Source: Paraburkholderia megapolitana (lineage in GTDB: Bacteria; Pseudomonadota; Gammaproteobacteria; Burkholderiales; Burkholderiaceae). Taken from it: 64,000 bases of DNA. Under the pieces are notes generated by a model, which saw only the letters and a list, made by a program, of their open reading frames with translations, searched no databases and had not been told where the DNA came from. Of the stretch, positions 17,601 to 25,597 are shown one piece after another (within the stretch, counting starts at the first letter, position 1; every line of letters starts with the position of its first letter). The position numbers and the translations under genes are program-made. Location: positions 1,054,001 to 1,118,000 of the forward strand of contig NZ_CP041745.1 of the NCBI RefSeq assembly GCF_007556815.1, read 5' to 3'.

Positions 17601-18964
17601 GCTACTTTGGTTCTCCACGATGTAACGCCCTCTTGTTCGAAACGGATGGTGCTCAGCGTGCAGCCGTGCGCCTTGAGCGCTGCGCTGACCGCGGAGCGGA
17701 AGCGCGGTTGCACGTAGAACAGGAAGAAACCGCCACCCCCTGCGCCCAGTAATTTTCCGCCTGATGCACCCGCGTCCAGCGCGGCTTTGTAGATTGTATC
17801 CAGCGTGTTGCCGCTGATCGCACTAGATAGCCCGTGCTTGATCGTCCACGCTTCATGCAGACTGGTGCCGAAATCGTTGAGGTCGCCACGAATCAGATGC
17901 TTGTGCATGCGCCGGCACAAATCCACCATGTCGAGCAGTTGCTGGCTACGATCGACATTGTTATTGAAGTCTTCGCGTTGCTGCTTATGAATCTTGCCTG
18001 AGTTGTGCTCGATACCGGTATTGCACAGCACCAGGCACTCTTCCAGTTCGTTGCTGGTCGCCGGCTCGAGGCGCAGCGAATGCACGAGATTGCGCTTGCC
18101 GTCGAACTCGATCAGGTTAAACCCGCCAAAGGCCGACGCATACTGATCCTGCCAGCCGCCGGAGATGGCGTAGCAGAGCCGCTCTGCCTGGAACGCCAGT
18201 TCGGCAATTTCGTAGGTGCTCCATTTGTCCAGTCGCAACTCGTTGAATGCCGCGACTACGCTTGTTGCCACGGCTGACGAGCCGCCGAGGCCGGAGCCCA
18301 CCGGGAAGTCGGAGTGCACAAACAGGTCGAAGCCGAAGTCCGGACGGATGACCGAAACTACCGAGGACAGAAGTCCTTTGTCCGGGTTGTCCAGCAGAGC
18401 GCGCAGCGACGGATAGTGTTCATGCCGATCGATGTCATGAGAAATGACATTGATCTCGGGACCCGCGGAAGGGATCAATGTTGCGTGTGCATACAACGCG
18501 ATCGACGCGTTCAGAACGACACCGCCGTTCTTCATGAAGTAATACGTGAGATCGGTTCCGCCGCCGGAGAAGCTGATGCGGACCGGCGCGCGGGCACGCG
18601 AGAGCACCGCCACCTCTTTCGCGGGCGGAAAGAAATCCGGGGTCGCGAACTCCACCAGCTTGCCGAGTTCATCAAGCAGAGGCACTGCGTTATAGCCAAT
18701 GTCGAACAGCTTCAACAGTTCTTCGCGCGAGGTCCCGTGGGGCAGGGCGTGGAACTTGCGGTTCATGCACTCGTGAACCGGGGTCGACGTTTGTCCACCG
18801 CCCACCAGGAAGCGTCGGATATCGCCATTGGTCAGGACGCCGACGAGGACGTTCTCGGCGTCGACCACGAGCGCAATTTGCGTCGGCCCACGTTCGATGG
18901 CGGCAATCGCGTCGACGACGGGTTGGTCGTGTTTGACAACAAGATCTTTGAAGTGGTCTTTCAT
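17597..18964 (-). CDS. GHMP sugar kinase (HddA-like) with N-terminal CBS domain pair
   Basis: Residues 1-115 form a CBS pair (PTQIALVVDAENVLVGVLTNGDIRRFLVG-type beta-alpha units), normally an adenine-nucleotide sensor. From about residue 123 a GHMP kinase begins with RARAPVRISFSGGGTDLTYY, carries the ATP loop GSGLGGSSAVATSV and ends with GASGGKLLGAGGGGFFLFY, the pattern of D-glycero-alpha-D-manno-heptose 7-phosphate kinases. That enzyme makes heptose 1,7-bisphosphate. gmhA, gmhB and a nucleotidyltransferase in the same window supply the other steps. It starts inside the stop of the nucleotidyltransferase gene (TAATG) and overlaps the NeuB fusion by four bases. A CBS-kinase fusion is unusual and could regulate flux by energy charge. 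Confidence 0.85.
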   Translation of the reverse strand: MKDHFKDLVVKHDQPVVDAIAAIERGPTQIALVVDAENVLVGVLTNGDIRRFLVGGGQTSTPVHECMNRKFHALPHGTSREELLKLFDIGYNAVPLLDELGKLVEFATPDFFPPAKEVAVLSRARAPVRISFSGGGTDLTYYFMKNGGVVLNASIALYAHATLIPSAGPEINVISHDIDRHEHYPSLRALLDNPDKGLLSSVVSVIRPDFGFDLFVHSDFPVGSGLGGSSAVATSVVAAFNELRLDKWSTYEIAELAFQAERLCYAISGGWQDQYASAFGGFNLIEFDGKRNLVHSLRLEPATSNELEECLVLCNTGIEHNSGKIHKQQREDFNNNVDRSQQLLDMVDLCRRMHKHLIRGDLNDFGTSLHEAWTIKHGLSSAISGNTLDTIYKAALDAGASGGKLLGAGGGGFFLFYVQPRFRSAVSAALKAHGCTLSTIRFEQEGVTSWRTKVA

Positions 18965-19653
18965 TACAGTTTCCGCACACCGTGTTCACGAATGAGTTTC
19001 AAGCTGTCTGGCGTGCCAATATCCAGGAACGGTCCCTCGTACACCTGCGCTGTCAGGAGCTTTTGCGCGATCAGTGCAGGGATGATGACCTGTTCCATGG
19101 ATAACGTCTCGACAGGGAAATCGGACAGATTGCGCGTATGCAAACCGTAGACGCCGGCGCTGATCAGCCCCGGACCGGTCTTGCCTTTCTCGGTGATCGC
19201 CTGAACCTGACGGTCCTCGTTGAATTGCACAGCGCCATACCGTTCGCAATCGTCGATCGGGGTCACGACGATCGAAGGCGGCGCAGCCTCTGCAGCGGCG
19301 CGATAGGCGGTGGCGTCCAGATAAGTGTCCGCATTCAGCGCGATAAACGGGCCTTCATACCGAAGCTCGGACAGCGCATACAAAATGGCGCCGCCGGTTC
19401 CCATCGGGGACGGCTCGCGCACGATGGCAACTTTGCGCGCAGGGTCGGAGGGCAGGTTCGTCACCACCTCTTCGACCTGTTCGGACTGGTAATGGGTACA
19501 AAAAACGAGGTCATGAATGCCGGCCATGGCGAGCTGTTCGATGACAAAGGAAAGGAACGGGCGCCCGTCGATATCGGCTACCGCCTTCTGCGATGCGCCA
19601 ATCACGCTACGCAGGCGAGTGCCTAGTCCTCCACACAGTATCAGCGCTTTCAT
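18964..19653 (-). CDS. sugar-1-phosphate nucleotidyltransferase, HddC-like
   Basis: A 229-residue NTP-transferase with LILCGGLGTRLRSVIGASQK at the N-terminus and FIALNADTYLD as the metal-binding loop. EGPFLDIGTPDSLKLIRE at the C-terminus is typical of HddC/RfbF-type proteins. The likely reaction is activation of D-glycero-alpha-D-manno-heptose 1-phosphate to GDP-heptose, since the kinase gene follows directly. The nucleotide and sugar are inferred from neighbours, not from specificity residues. The start at 19653 overlaps the stop of the upstream SDR gene (ATGA); an alternative ATG lies 18 bases earlier. Confidence 0.85.
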   Translation of the reverse strand: MKALILCGGLGTRLRSVIGASQKAVADIDGRPFLSFVIEQLAMAGIHDLVFCTHYQSEQVEEVVTNLPSDPARKVAIVREPSPMGTGGAILYALSELRYEGPFIALNADTYLDATAYRAAAEAAPPSIVVTPIDDCERYGAVQFNEDRQVQAITEKGKTGPGLISAGVYGLHTRNLSDFPVETLSMEQVIIPALIAQKLLTAQVYEGPFLDIGTPDSLKLIREHGVRKL

Positions 19654-20720
19654 GAGTTTTTCGAAGACCAAAGAGCAGTGTTGAGAATCGCCTGCGGTAA
19701 TGCGGTCCAGACGTCGAGGCCGAGTTCGCTGCGCGCTTCGTCGATCGACGGAATGTATCGGTTGCCGGCGCCTGGACTGTTGCTGGCACCCTCGACAATT
19801 ACTGTCTTGGCGGGCGCCAGCGTGGCAATCACCTGGCGCGCCAGCTCGGCGATCGTGACTTCATGATCGGAGCCCACGTTGTAGATGCCGCGATTGCGCC
19901 CGTTCAACAGCAGATGGTTTAGCCAGACCGCGAGATCGGCTGCGTAGAGATACGACCTGACGCCTTTGCCATCGCCGCGAATCACGATTTGATCCTGCGT
20001 CAGCGCGTCGCGAATGAAGTTGCCGATCGCAAAATGTCCGTCGAGAGGCAGACCCGCACCGACAAATGCGAAGCATCGGGCAATCACGACTTCACATGCG
20101 TTCTCATGCGCATGGATTGCACCGAGCAGCTCCATCACGCGCTTGCCTTCGCCATACGCACTGCCGACTTCCATCGTCGAAGGCGCATTTCTTGACGACT
20201 CGAGCAACCGCGGTGTGTCGACGGACTGCCCGCCATACGCGCCACCCGAACTTACCAGCAGCACGCGCTTTGCCCCGCACGCTTTAGCGCATGCAAGGAT
20301 GCGCTCGGTGCCGCGCACGATCGAGTTCAGCAGGAGAGCCGGCGACCTGCCTGCAGCCGCCGACGTGTCGGTCGCTGCATGGATGACGTAATCGACGGAT
20401 TGCTCGGGAAAAACGAAGTCCTGGATGTCGCCGACGATCCACTGCAACCATTCGGCGTCCGCGACCCACGGATGTTTGCGCTTGAAGCTCTGCGGGTCGC
20501 GGGAGATGGCCAGCACACGGAACTGCATGTTGCGGGTCTTTCTCAGCCATTCGAATAGCGCAAGGATCCACGCACCAAAAAAACCGGTCGCACCAGAGAC
20601 GAGGATTGTCTTGCCGTCGATGTCGTGGCAATCGATATGCGCCGTCAGTCTTGCGAAGTCGGAACTTGCAATCTCAAAAAACGGGCGCTGCGATGCCTGC
20701 ATCTCATTGGGCGACGTCAT
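19650..20720 (-). CDS. extended SDR, NAD-dependent epimerase/dehydratase (candidate CDP-dideoxysugar synthase/reductase)
   Basis: A 356-residue extended short-chain dehydrogenase. The nucleotide loop is VSGATGFFGAWIL, the catalytic Ser lies in LVSSGGAYGG and the Tyr/Lys pair in SAYGEGK. The C-terminal half has YNVGSDHEVTIAELA, as in sugar-nucleotide SDRs. It starts two bases after rfbH, the position occupied by rfbJ (abequose synthase) or the paratose synthase in enterobacterial dideoxyhexose operons. It may therefore reduce the C4 ketone of a CDP-3,6-dideoxyhexulose, or act like YerF on a branched derivative. The protein is longer than abequose synthase (about 300 residues), so the exact reaction is open. 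Confidence 0.8.
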   Translation of the reverse strand: MTSPNEMQASQRPFFEIASSDFARLTAHIDCHDIDGKTILVSGATGFFGAWILALFEWLRKTRNMQFRVLAISRDPQSFKRKHPWVADAEWLQWIVGDIQDFVFPEQSVDYVIHAATDTSAAAGRSPALLLNSIVRGTERILACAKACGAKRVLLVSSGGAYGGQSVDTPRLLESSRNAPSTMEVGSAYGEGKRVMELLGAIHAHENACEVVIARCFAFVGAGLPLDGHFAIGNFIRDALTQDQIVIRGDGKGVRSYLYAADLAVWLNHLLLNGRNRGIYNVGSDHEVTIAELARQVIATLAPAKTVIVEGASNSPGAGNRYIPSIDEARSELGLDVWTALPQAILNTALWSSKNS

Positions 20721-20722
20721 AC

Positions 20723-22066
20723 TCAGAATCCGATGCCGAGATAATTTTCGATCTTCGTTGCAACGTACTCGAGGTGCTCGCTCGTCAATCCTGGGTAAAT
20801 GCCGAGCCAGAAAGTTTGATTCATGACGATGTCGCTGTTGGTCAGATCGCCAACCACGCGATAATTCCGGCCGAGCATGTAAGGCTGACGCGTCAGGTTG
20901 CCCGCAAACAGAAGGCGGGTGCCGACCTTGTTCTGGTCGAGGTAAGTCAGCAACTCGAGGCGGCTAACAGGAGCATTGTCCTTCAGCGTGATCGGGAAAC
21001 CGAACCAGGACGGATCGGAGTTCGGCGTGGCATGCGGCAGCAGCAGGAATTCTTCGCAGCTTGCGAGGCGCGCCTTCAGGAAATCGAAGTTGGCGCGGCG
21101 CTTTGCGATGAAGTCGTCGATCCGGTCGAGCTGTGAAAGCGCACACGCGGCCTGCATGTCGGTGATCTTCAGGTTGTAGCCGAGATGCGAATACGTGTAT
21201 TTGTGGTCGTATCCTTCCGGCAGATTCCCGAGCTTCCAGCAGAAGCGCTTGTTACACGTGTTGTCCTTGCCCGGGGCGCAATAGCAGTCGCGGCCCCAGT
21301 CGCGGAACGATTCCGCGATCATCTTCAGATCGGGGTCGTTCATGAACACTGCGCCGCCTTCGCCCATCGTAATGTGGTGCGCAGGGTAGAAGCTCAGTGT
21401 GCCGATGTCGCCGAATGTGCCGACCTTCTGCCCGTTGTACGTCGCGCCGAGCGCATCGCAGCAGTCTTCGATTAGCCACAGGTTGTGCCGCGTGCAGATG
21501 TCCTTGATCACGCCGAGGTTGTACGGATTACCCAGCGTATGGGCCAGCATGATGGCCTTGGTCTTGCTGGAAAGCGCAGCCTCGATCTTCGATGCATCGA
21601 TGTTGTAGGTGCCGAGTTCGACGTCGACGAAGACCGGCACGGCGCCGAACTGCAGAATCGGATTGACCGTAGTCGGGAATCCCGCTGCTACGCCGATCAC
21701 TTCGTCGCCCGGCAGAATGGCGCGCTCGCCGAGCTTCGGCGATGTCAGCGTGCTGAATGCAACCAGATTGGCAGAGGAGCCCGAATTAACGGTGATCAGA
21801 TGATTGACGCCGAGATATTGGGCAAGGCGTTTTTCGAACTCGTCGTTAAAGCGCCCGGTTGTCAGCCAGCCGTCAAGCGACGCCTCCACCATGTTGCGCA
21901 GTTCCGGTGCGCCAATCACCTTGCCCGACGGCGGAATGGTCGTCTGGCCCGCTACGAAAGGTTTGTCTGCGTAGGCAAGCGCAGCATATTCGTCAACCAG
22001 TGCCGCGATCTTTCGGCGCAGTTCGGCTTGTGCCTGTTTGCCGGAGTCGATGATTTCGATAGCCAT
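20723..22066 (-). CDS. rfbH: CDP-4-keto-6-deoxyglucose 3-dehydrase RfbH (E1)
   Basis: PMP- and iron-sulfur-dependent enzyme that removes the 3-hydroxyl of CDP-4-keto-6-deoxyglucose on the way to 3,6-dideoxyhexoses. The 447-residue protein has the aminotransferase fold, but the usual PLP-lysine position is occupied by His in [16 protein letters not shown] (H230/H231), the hallmark of E1. The [2Fe-2S] cysteines are visible as C261-x-C263-x7-C271, plus C276. The N-terminal segment and length agree with Salmonella RfbH. It lies between rfbG (27-base gap) and the SDR gene (2-base gap). Its reductase partner E3 (RfbI/AscD) is not encoded in this window. Confidence 0.96.
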   Translation of the reverse strand: MAIEIIDSGKQAQAELRRKIAALVDEYAALAYADKPFVAGQTTIPPSGKVIGAPELRNMVEASLDGWLTTGRFNDEFEKRLAQYLGVNHLITVNSGSSANLVAFSTLTSPKLGERAILPGDEVIGVAAGFPTTVNPILQFGAVPVFVDVELGTYNIDASKIEAALSSKTKAIMLAHTLGNPYNLGVIKDICTRHNLWLIEDCCDALGATYNGQKVGTFGDIGTLSFYPAHHITMGEGGAVFMNDPDLKMIAESFRDWGRDCYCAPGKDNTCNKRFCWKLGNLPEGYDHKYTYSHLGYNLKITDMQAACALSQLDRIDDFIAKRRANFDFLKARLASCEEFLLLPHATPNSDPSWFGFPITLKDNAPVSRLELLTYLDQNKVGTRLLFAGNLTRQPYMLGRNYRVVGDLTNSDIVMNQTFWLGIYPGLTSEHLEYVATKIENYLGIGF

Positions 22067-22093
22067 AATGGGAGGACCTTGTAGGAATCTTGA

Positions 22094-23194
22094 TTACTTG
22101 TTCGCTGCGCGTTGTTGCGCCGCGACTGAATAGTGTTGAATTTGCGCGAGGCAGACTTGCTGCATGTTTTCGCCGCCGGTCTTCGCGCGATGCCATGCAA
22201 CCGTTGCCTCAACCGCCGTGGGCAAATTCCAGCTCGGAACCCAGCCCAGGTATTGTTTGGCTTTAGAGCAATCTAGCTTCAGGAAGTTGGCTTCGTGGGG
22301 TTGTTCTGCGCCATCCTGTTGCCAGCGAGCCGACTCGCCCCATTGCTCGATGACGAGCTCGACGACTTCTCGCACGCTGCGCGCGTCGGTATCGTTGGGG
22401 CCGAAGTTCCAGCCGCCGTTGAAGGCAGTACCCTGTTGTGCGAGGGCCTGCGCCAATACCAGATAGCCCGATACGGGTTCCAGTGCGTGCTGCCACGGGC
22501 GCACGGCACCGGGGTTGCGGATCATCAACGGCACGCCTTTCTGGAATGCAGCAATGGCATCCGGAACCAGTCGGTCTGCAGACCAGTCGCCTCCGCCAAT
22601 CACATTGCCTGCTCTTCCAGACGCGATGGCTACACCGTGGTCTGCATAACGTGCGGCCGGAAAGAACGATTCGCGGTAAGCGGCCGTCACCAGCTCCGCG
22701 CAGCCCTTGCTATTGCTGTACGGATCATGTCCGCCCATCGGCTCGTTTTCGCGGTAGCCCCAGGGCCACTCGTTGTTCTGATAGCACTTGTCGGAGGTCA
22801 CCATGACGGCGGCACGCACCGAGTCGCACTGCCGGATCGCGTCGAGTACATGGACGGTGCCCATGACATTGGTCGCGTACGTTTCAACCGGCTCTGCATA
22901 CGAATAGCGCACGAGAGCCTGCGCTGCCATATGAATTACGACATCGGGACGGAACTTGACCATTGCGGCCGTCAGTTTCTCCCGGTCGCAAACATCGCCG
23001 AAGTGATTTTGCTCAAGCGTAGCGAGCACACCAGCTGTGTCGAAAAGACTCGGCTGCGTGTTGGGCTGCAGCGCATAGCCGGCCACTTTGGCACCCATGG
23101 ACGCCAGCCACAGCGACATCCAGCCACCCTTGAAACCGGTATGGCCGGTCAGGAACACGCGTTTGCCTTGCCAGAACGCCGGATCAACGACCAT
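22094..23194 (-). CDS. rfbG: CDP-glucose 4,6-dehydratase RfbG
   Basis: Oxidoreductive dehydration of CDP-D-glucose to CDP-4-keto-6-deoxyglucose, supplying RfbH. The 366-residue extended SDR shows the family N-terminus FWQGKRVFLTGHTGFKGGW, the catalytic VTSDKCYQN, and DPYSNSKGCAEL containing the Tyr and Lys. The YALQPNT segment typical of RfbG is also present. The frame is open to 23236, but the ATG at 23194, three bases from the rfbF stop, gives the conserved N-terminus. Assignment is secure. Confidence 0.96.
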   Translation of the reverse strand: MVVDPAFWQGKRVFLTGHTGFKGGWMSLWLASMGAKVAGYALQPNTQPSLFDTAGVLATLEQNHFGDVCDREKLTAAMVKFRPDVVIHMAAQALVRYSYAEPVETYATNVMGTVHVLDAIRQCDSVRAAVMVTSDKCYQNNEWPWGYRENEPMGGHDPYSNSKGCAELVTAAYRESFFPAARYADHGVAIASGRAGNVIGGGDWSADRLVPDAIAAFQKGVPLMIRNPGAVRPWQHALEPVSGYLVLAQALAQQGTAFNGGWNFGPNDTDARSVREVVELVIEQWGESARWQQDGAEQPHEANFLKLDCSKAKQYLGWVPSWNLPTAVEATVAWHRAKTGGENMQQVCLAQIQHYSVAAQQRAANK

Positions 23195-23196
23195 CG

Positions 23197-23964
23197 TCAC
23201 TCCCACGTTTTCCACGGTGCGTTGCCCGACGTCCACAACTCTTCGAGGTGGTTTTTGTCGCGCAGTGTGTCCATGGGCTGCCAGAAGCCGGGATGAAAGT
23301 AGGCCTGCAGTTGATCGCTTTTCGCGAGGGCTTCGAGCGGTTGCCGCTCCCAGAGCGTTTCGTCCGCTTCGATGAGATCGATAGCGGACGGCTGCAGTAC
23401 AAAGAACCCGCCGTTGATCCAGCCACCGTCGCCGGTCGGCTTTTCGACGAATGAGCGCACTTGTGTGCCGTTCAGTTCAAGCGCTCCGAACCGGCCCGGA
23501 GGCTGAACGGCAGTCATCGTCGCCTGCTTGCCATGCGCGCGATGGAAGGCGAGCAGATCAGTGATGTTGACGGAGCCAACGCCATCGCCGTACGTCATGC
23601 AAAAATCGCCGTCGATATAATCGCGTACACGGCGAAGACGGCCGCCAGTCTGCGTTGTCTCGCCGGTGTCGACGAGCGTCACGCGCCACGGTTCGGCCTT
23701 TTTCTGATGGACTTCCAGGGAGTTTTTTGCCAGGTCGATCGTTACGTCGGACATGTGCAAGAAATAGTTGGCGAAGTATTCCTTGATCAGATACCCTTTG
23801 TAGCCGCAACAAACAATAAAATCAGTCAAGCCATGTGCGGCATAGATCTTCATGATGTGCCACAAGATCGGCTTGCCGCCGACTTCGACCATTGGCTTCG
23901 GTCGGACAGACGTTTCTTCCGAAATTCGGGTCCCGAGACCCCCTGCAAGCAGTACAACTTTCAT
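23197..23964 (-). CDS. rfbF: glucose-1-phosphate cytidylyltransferase RfbF
   Basis: Makes CDP-glucose from CTP and glucose-1-phosphate, first step of the CDP-deoxysugar branch. The 255-residue protein begins [20 protein letters not shown] with the nucleotide-binding GGxGTR, then [19 protein letters not shown], and has [14 protein letters not shown] as the metal site. It is the first gene of a long minus-strand operon (rfbF, rfbG, rfbH, SDR, nucleotidyltransferase, kinase, NeuB fusion, ThDP enzyme, glycosyltransferase) in which nearly every junction overlaps or is within a few tens of bases. A GAGGAG ribosome site lies 12 bases before the ATG. Confidence 0.97.
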   Translation of the reverse strand: MKVVLLAGGLGTRISEETSVRPKPMVEVGGKPILWHIMKIYAAHGLTDFIVCCGYKGYLIKEYFANYFLHMSDVTIDLAKNSLEVHQKKAEPWRVTLVDTGETTQTGGRLRRVRDYIDGDFCMTYGDGVGSVNITDLLAFHRAHGKQATMTAVQPPGRFGALELNGTQVRSFVEKPTGDGGWINGGFFVLQPSAIDLIEADETLWERQPLEALAKSDQLQAYFHPGFWQPMDTLRDKNHLEELWTSGNAPWKTWE

Positions 23965-24590
23965 CTAGGCTCAGCTCCTCGGAAATAATGATTTGGGGCA
24001 GTCCCGCAGTGACCGGTCACGCTAACAAGCGATGCACATCGCCAAAATAAAAGTGGTCACGATCGGCGCGACGATAGTGGTTTCAAAAACCGGGCACCCT
24101 GTGATAAAGCCGTATCAGAAGATGCCTGATTGTACGATTAGAGTTCTGGGCCTCAAAGGAACGTTAGATATCGTTGCAAATGACCGAGGAAGTTACAGGT
24201 TATCGAGGCGGCGAAGCCCTTGAGTTCAGGGGTAAGGCCTGACGACGGCGACATGCGCACTGGTTCGGGTTGCACCGTCCAATATTGACGCACACGCGCG
24301 ATGATTGACATCGGGGAGGGCATCCCGACCGATGAGCGTCCTGCTGCATAGGGCTGAAAACGCTGCGGCCAAGATTCGCAAATATTGTAAATTGTGTAAC
24401 TGAGCTAACCAAAACGTGCGCTGGCAATGCACGTGCTAACCCGAGATCATACCGCAGAGGCAAGCAGGGGTGAAGCGTTTCCGGGCAAGAGAGGGATGCC
24501 CCGATCGTTTCCGGTCAGGGCGCCGAGCCTGAAGCGCGTCAGGACGGTTTGTGGGCTTGCGGACAACGCCCGCAAGCCGGCGCATGAAAG
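23965..24590. other. non-coding gap upstream of the rfbF operon
   Basis: No gene is supported in these 626 bases. The gap should hold the promoter of the nine-gene minus-strand operon, but no strong -35/-10 pair stood out. A 12-base perfect palindrome GTGACCGGTCAC lies at 24009-24020, about 45 bases upstream of the rfbF start, and could be a regulator site. A hairpin at 24554-24578 lies just beyond gmhA. Confidence 0.5.
24554..24578 (-). terminator. hairpin downstream of gmhA
   Basis: A 9-bp perfect stem (GGCTTGCGG / CCGCAAGCC) with a 7-base loop starts 13 bases after the gmhA stop on the minus strand. No run of T follows, so it may be a weak intrinsic terminator or a 3'-end-stabilising hairpin. 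Confidence 0.45.
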
Positions 24591-25211
24591 TCAGTGCGCT
24601 GCTTCTACGGGAAACATCGCCAGTTCAACCGCTTCGCACACACTGTGTGCCAGCAGGATATGCAACTCCTGGATCGTGCTCGTGCGGCTGCCGGGAGCAA
24701 CCAATGCGTAGTCCGCGAGCGTTGCGGCTTCGCCGCCACCAAAGCCCGTAAAGACGATCGACTTCACTCCAGCCTGTTTGCACACCTGCAACGCAGACAG
24801 GATGTTCTTCGATTTTCCGGATGTCGTGATGCCCAGAAACACGTCATTGGGCTTCAACTTCGCGATCAATTGTCTGGAAAATACGTGTTCGTACCCGTAG
24901 TCATTACCGATGGCGGTAAGAATGGACGTATCTGTTGTCAGGGATTCTGCCGGGAGGGGATTTCTGTCCCGCGCGAGCCTACTGACGAATTCCGCGGCGA
25001 GGTGTTGGGAGTCTGCAGCGGAGCCACCGTTGCCAGCGATATAAAGTCGACCACCTGCCTTGTAGCAGTCGATTACATGCGATGCCGCTTTCGAAAAGGT
25101 TTCGAGTAAGCGCGCGTCGTTGAGCAGCGCTTCTTTCGCGCGGATGGATTGGGCTGTATTGGTTTGTAGAATATCTACGGGGCTGGAGGGGCTTGTCATA
25201 GCATTAGTCAT
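24591..25211 (-). CDS. gmhA: sedoheptulose 7-phosphate isomerase GmhA (phosphoheptose isomerase)
   Basis: Converts sedoheptulose 7-phosphate to D-glycero-D-manno-heptose 7-phosphate, the entry step of heptose synthesis. The 206-residue SIS-domain protein shows LYIAGNGGSAADSQHLAAEF, LTAIGNDYGYEHVF and GITTSGKSKNI, with STIQELHILLAH containing the conserved Glu and His near the C-terminus. This is the paralogue type found in capsule and O-antigen loci. It stands alone between two non-coding gaps, but the locus also encodes an HddA-like kinase, GmhB and an HddC-like transferase, which complete a nucleotide-heptose pathway. Confidence 0.94.
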   Translation of the reverse strand: MTNAMTSPSSPVDILQTNTAQSIRAKEALLNDARLLETFSKAASHVIDCYKAGGRLYIAGNGGSAADSQHLAAEFVSRLARDRNPLPAESLTTDTSILTAIGNDYGYEHVFSRQLIAKLKPNDVFLGITTSGKSKNILSALQVCKQAGVKSIVFTGFGGGEAATLADYALVAPGSRTSTIQELHILLAHSVCEAVELAMFPVEAAH

Positions 25212-25597
25212 TGGTTGATTGCGCGGTTGTCGTTAGAAAATGTGCGGTGGCTCTCGGATCAGAGTGGGTCAAAGCGCAAAAACTTGCGCCCGCATAGGGT
25301 CTGTTGCGGCACCGGAGGCTTTGACGCGGAGAGTGGGTCTGTTGTGTTTCGCCGTCTTCCAGGGCGCCCACTGACCGCATGCACAATTAGTGGCGGGGCA
25401 TATCGTGCCACTCCGGGCGGCGTAATGTGGGCCGTGCTCGCCAATATTGCGTGATTGTACGACCTGGGTGGCTCGTCGCATAGATGAGCCGTTGTATCGA
25501 ATCGTTAGCGGCTGGGCAAGACTGGTGCCTCATATCAATCAGGTTGAGCCACCTCGACACGCGATCGAACGCTAGTCTCTCAGGCCTCTATGTTCGA
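25212..25597. other. non-coding gap between gmhA and the methyltransferase gene
   Basis: No gene is supported in these 386 bases. It should contain the gmhA promoter, which could not be pinned down. Confidence 0.5.

Noticed and set aside
16443..17717. 424-codon open frame antisense to the NeuB fusion gene
   Set aside because: Long antisense frames are expected opposite high-GC genes. The composition is Arg/His/Gln-rich and no domain is recognisable, whereas the sense protein is clear.
24032..24223. 63-codon frame upstream of rfbF
   Set aside because: No ribosome site and no recognisable product; it lies in the presumed promoter region of the opposite strand.
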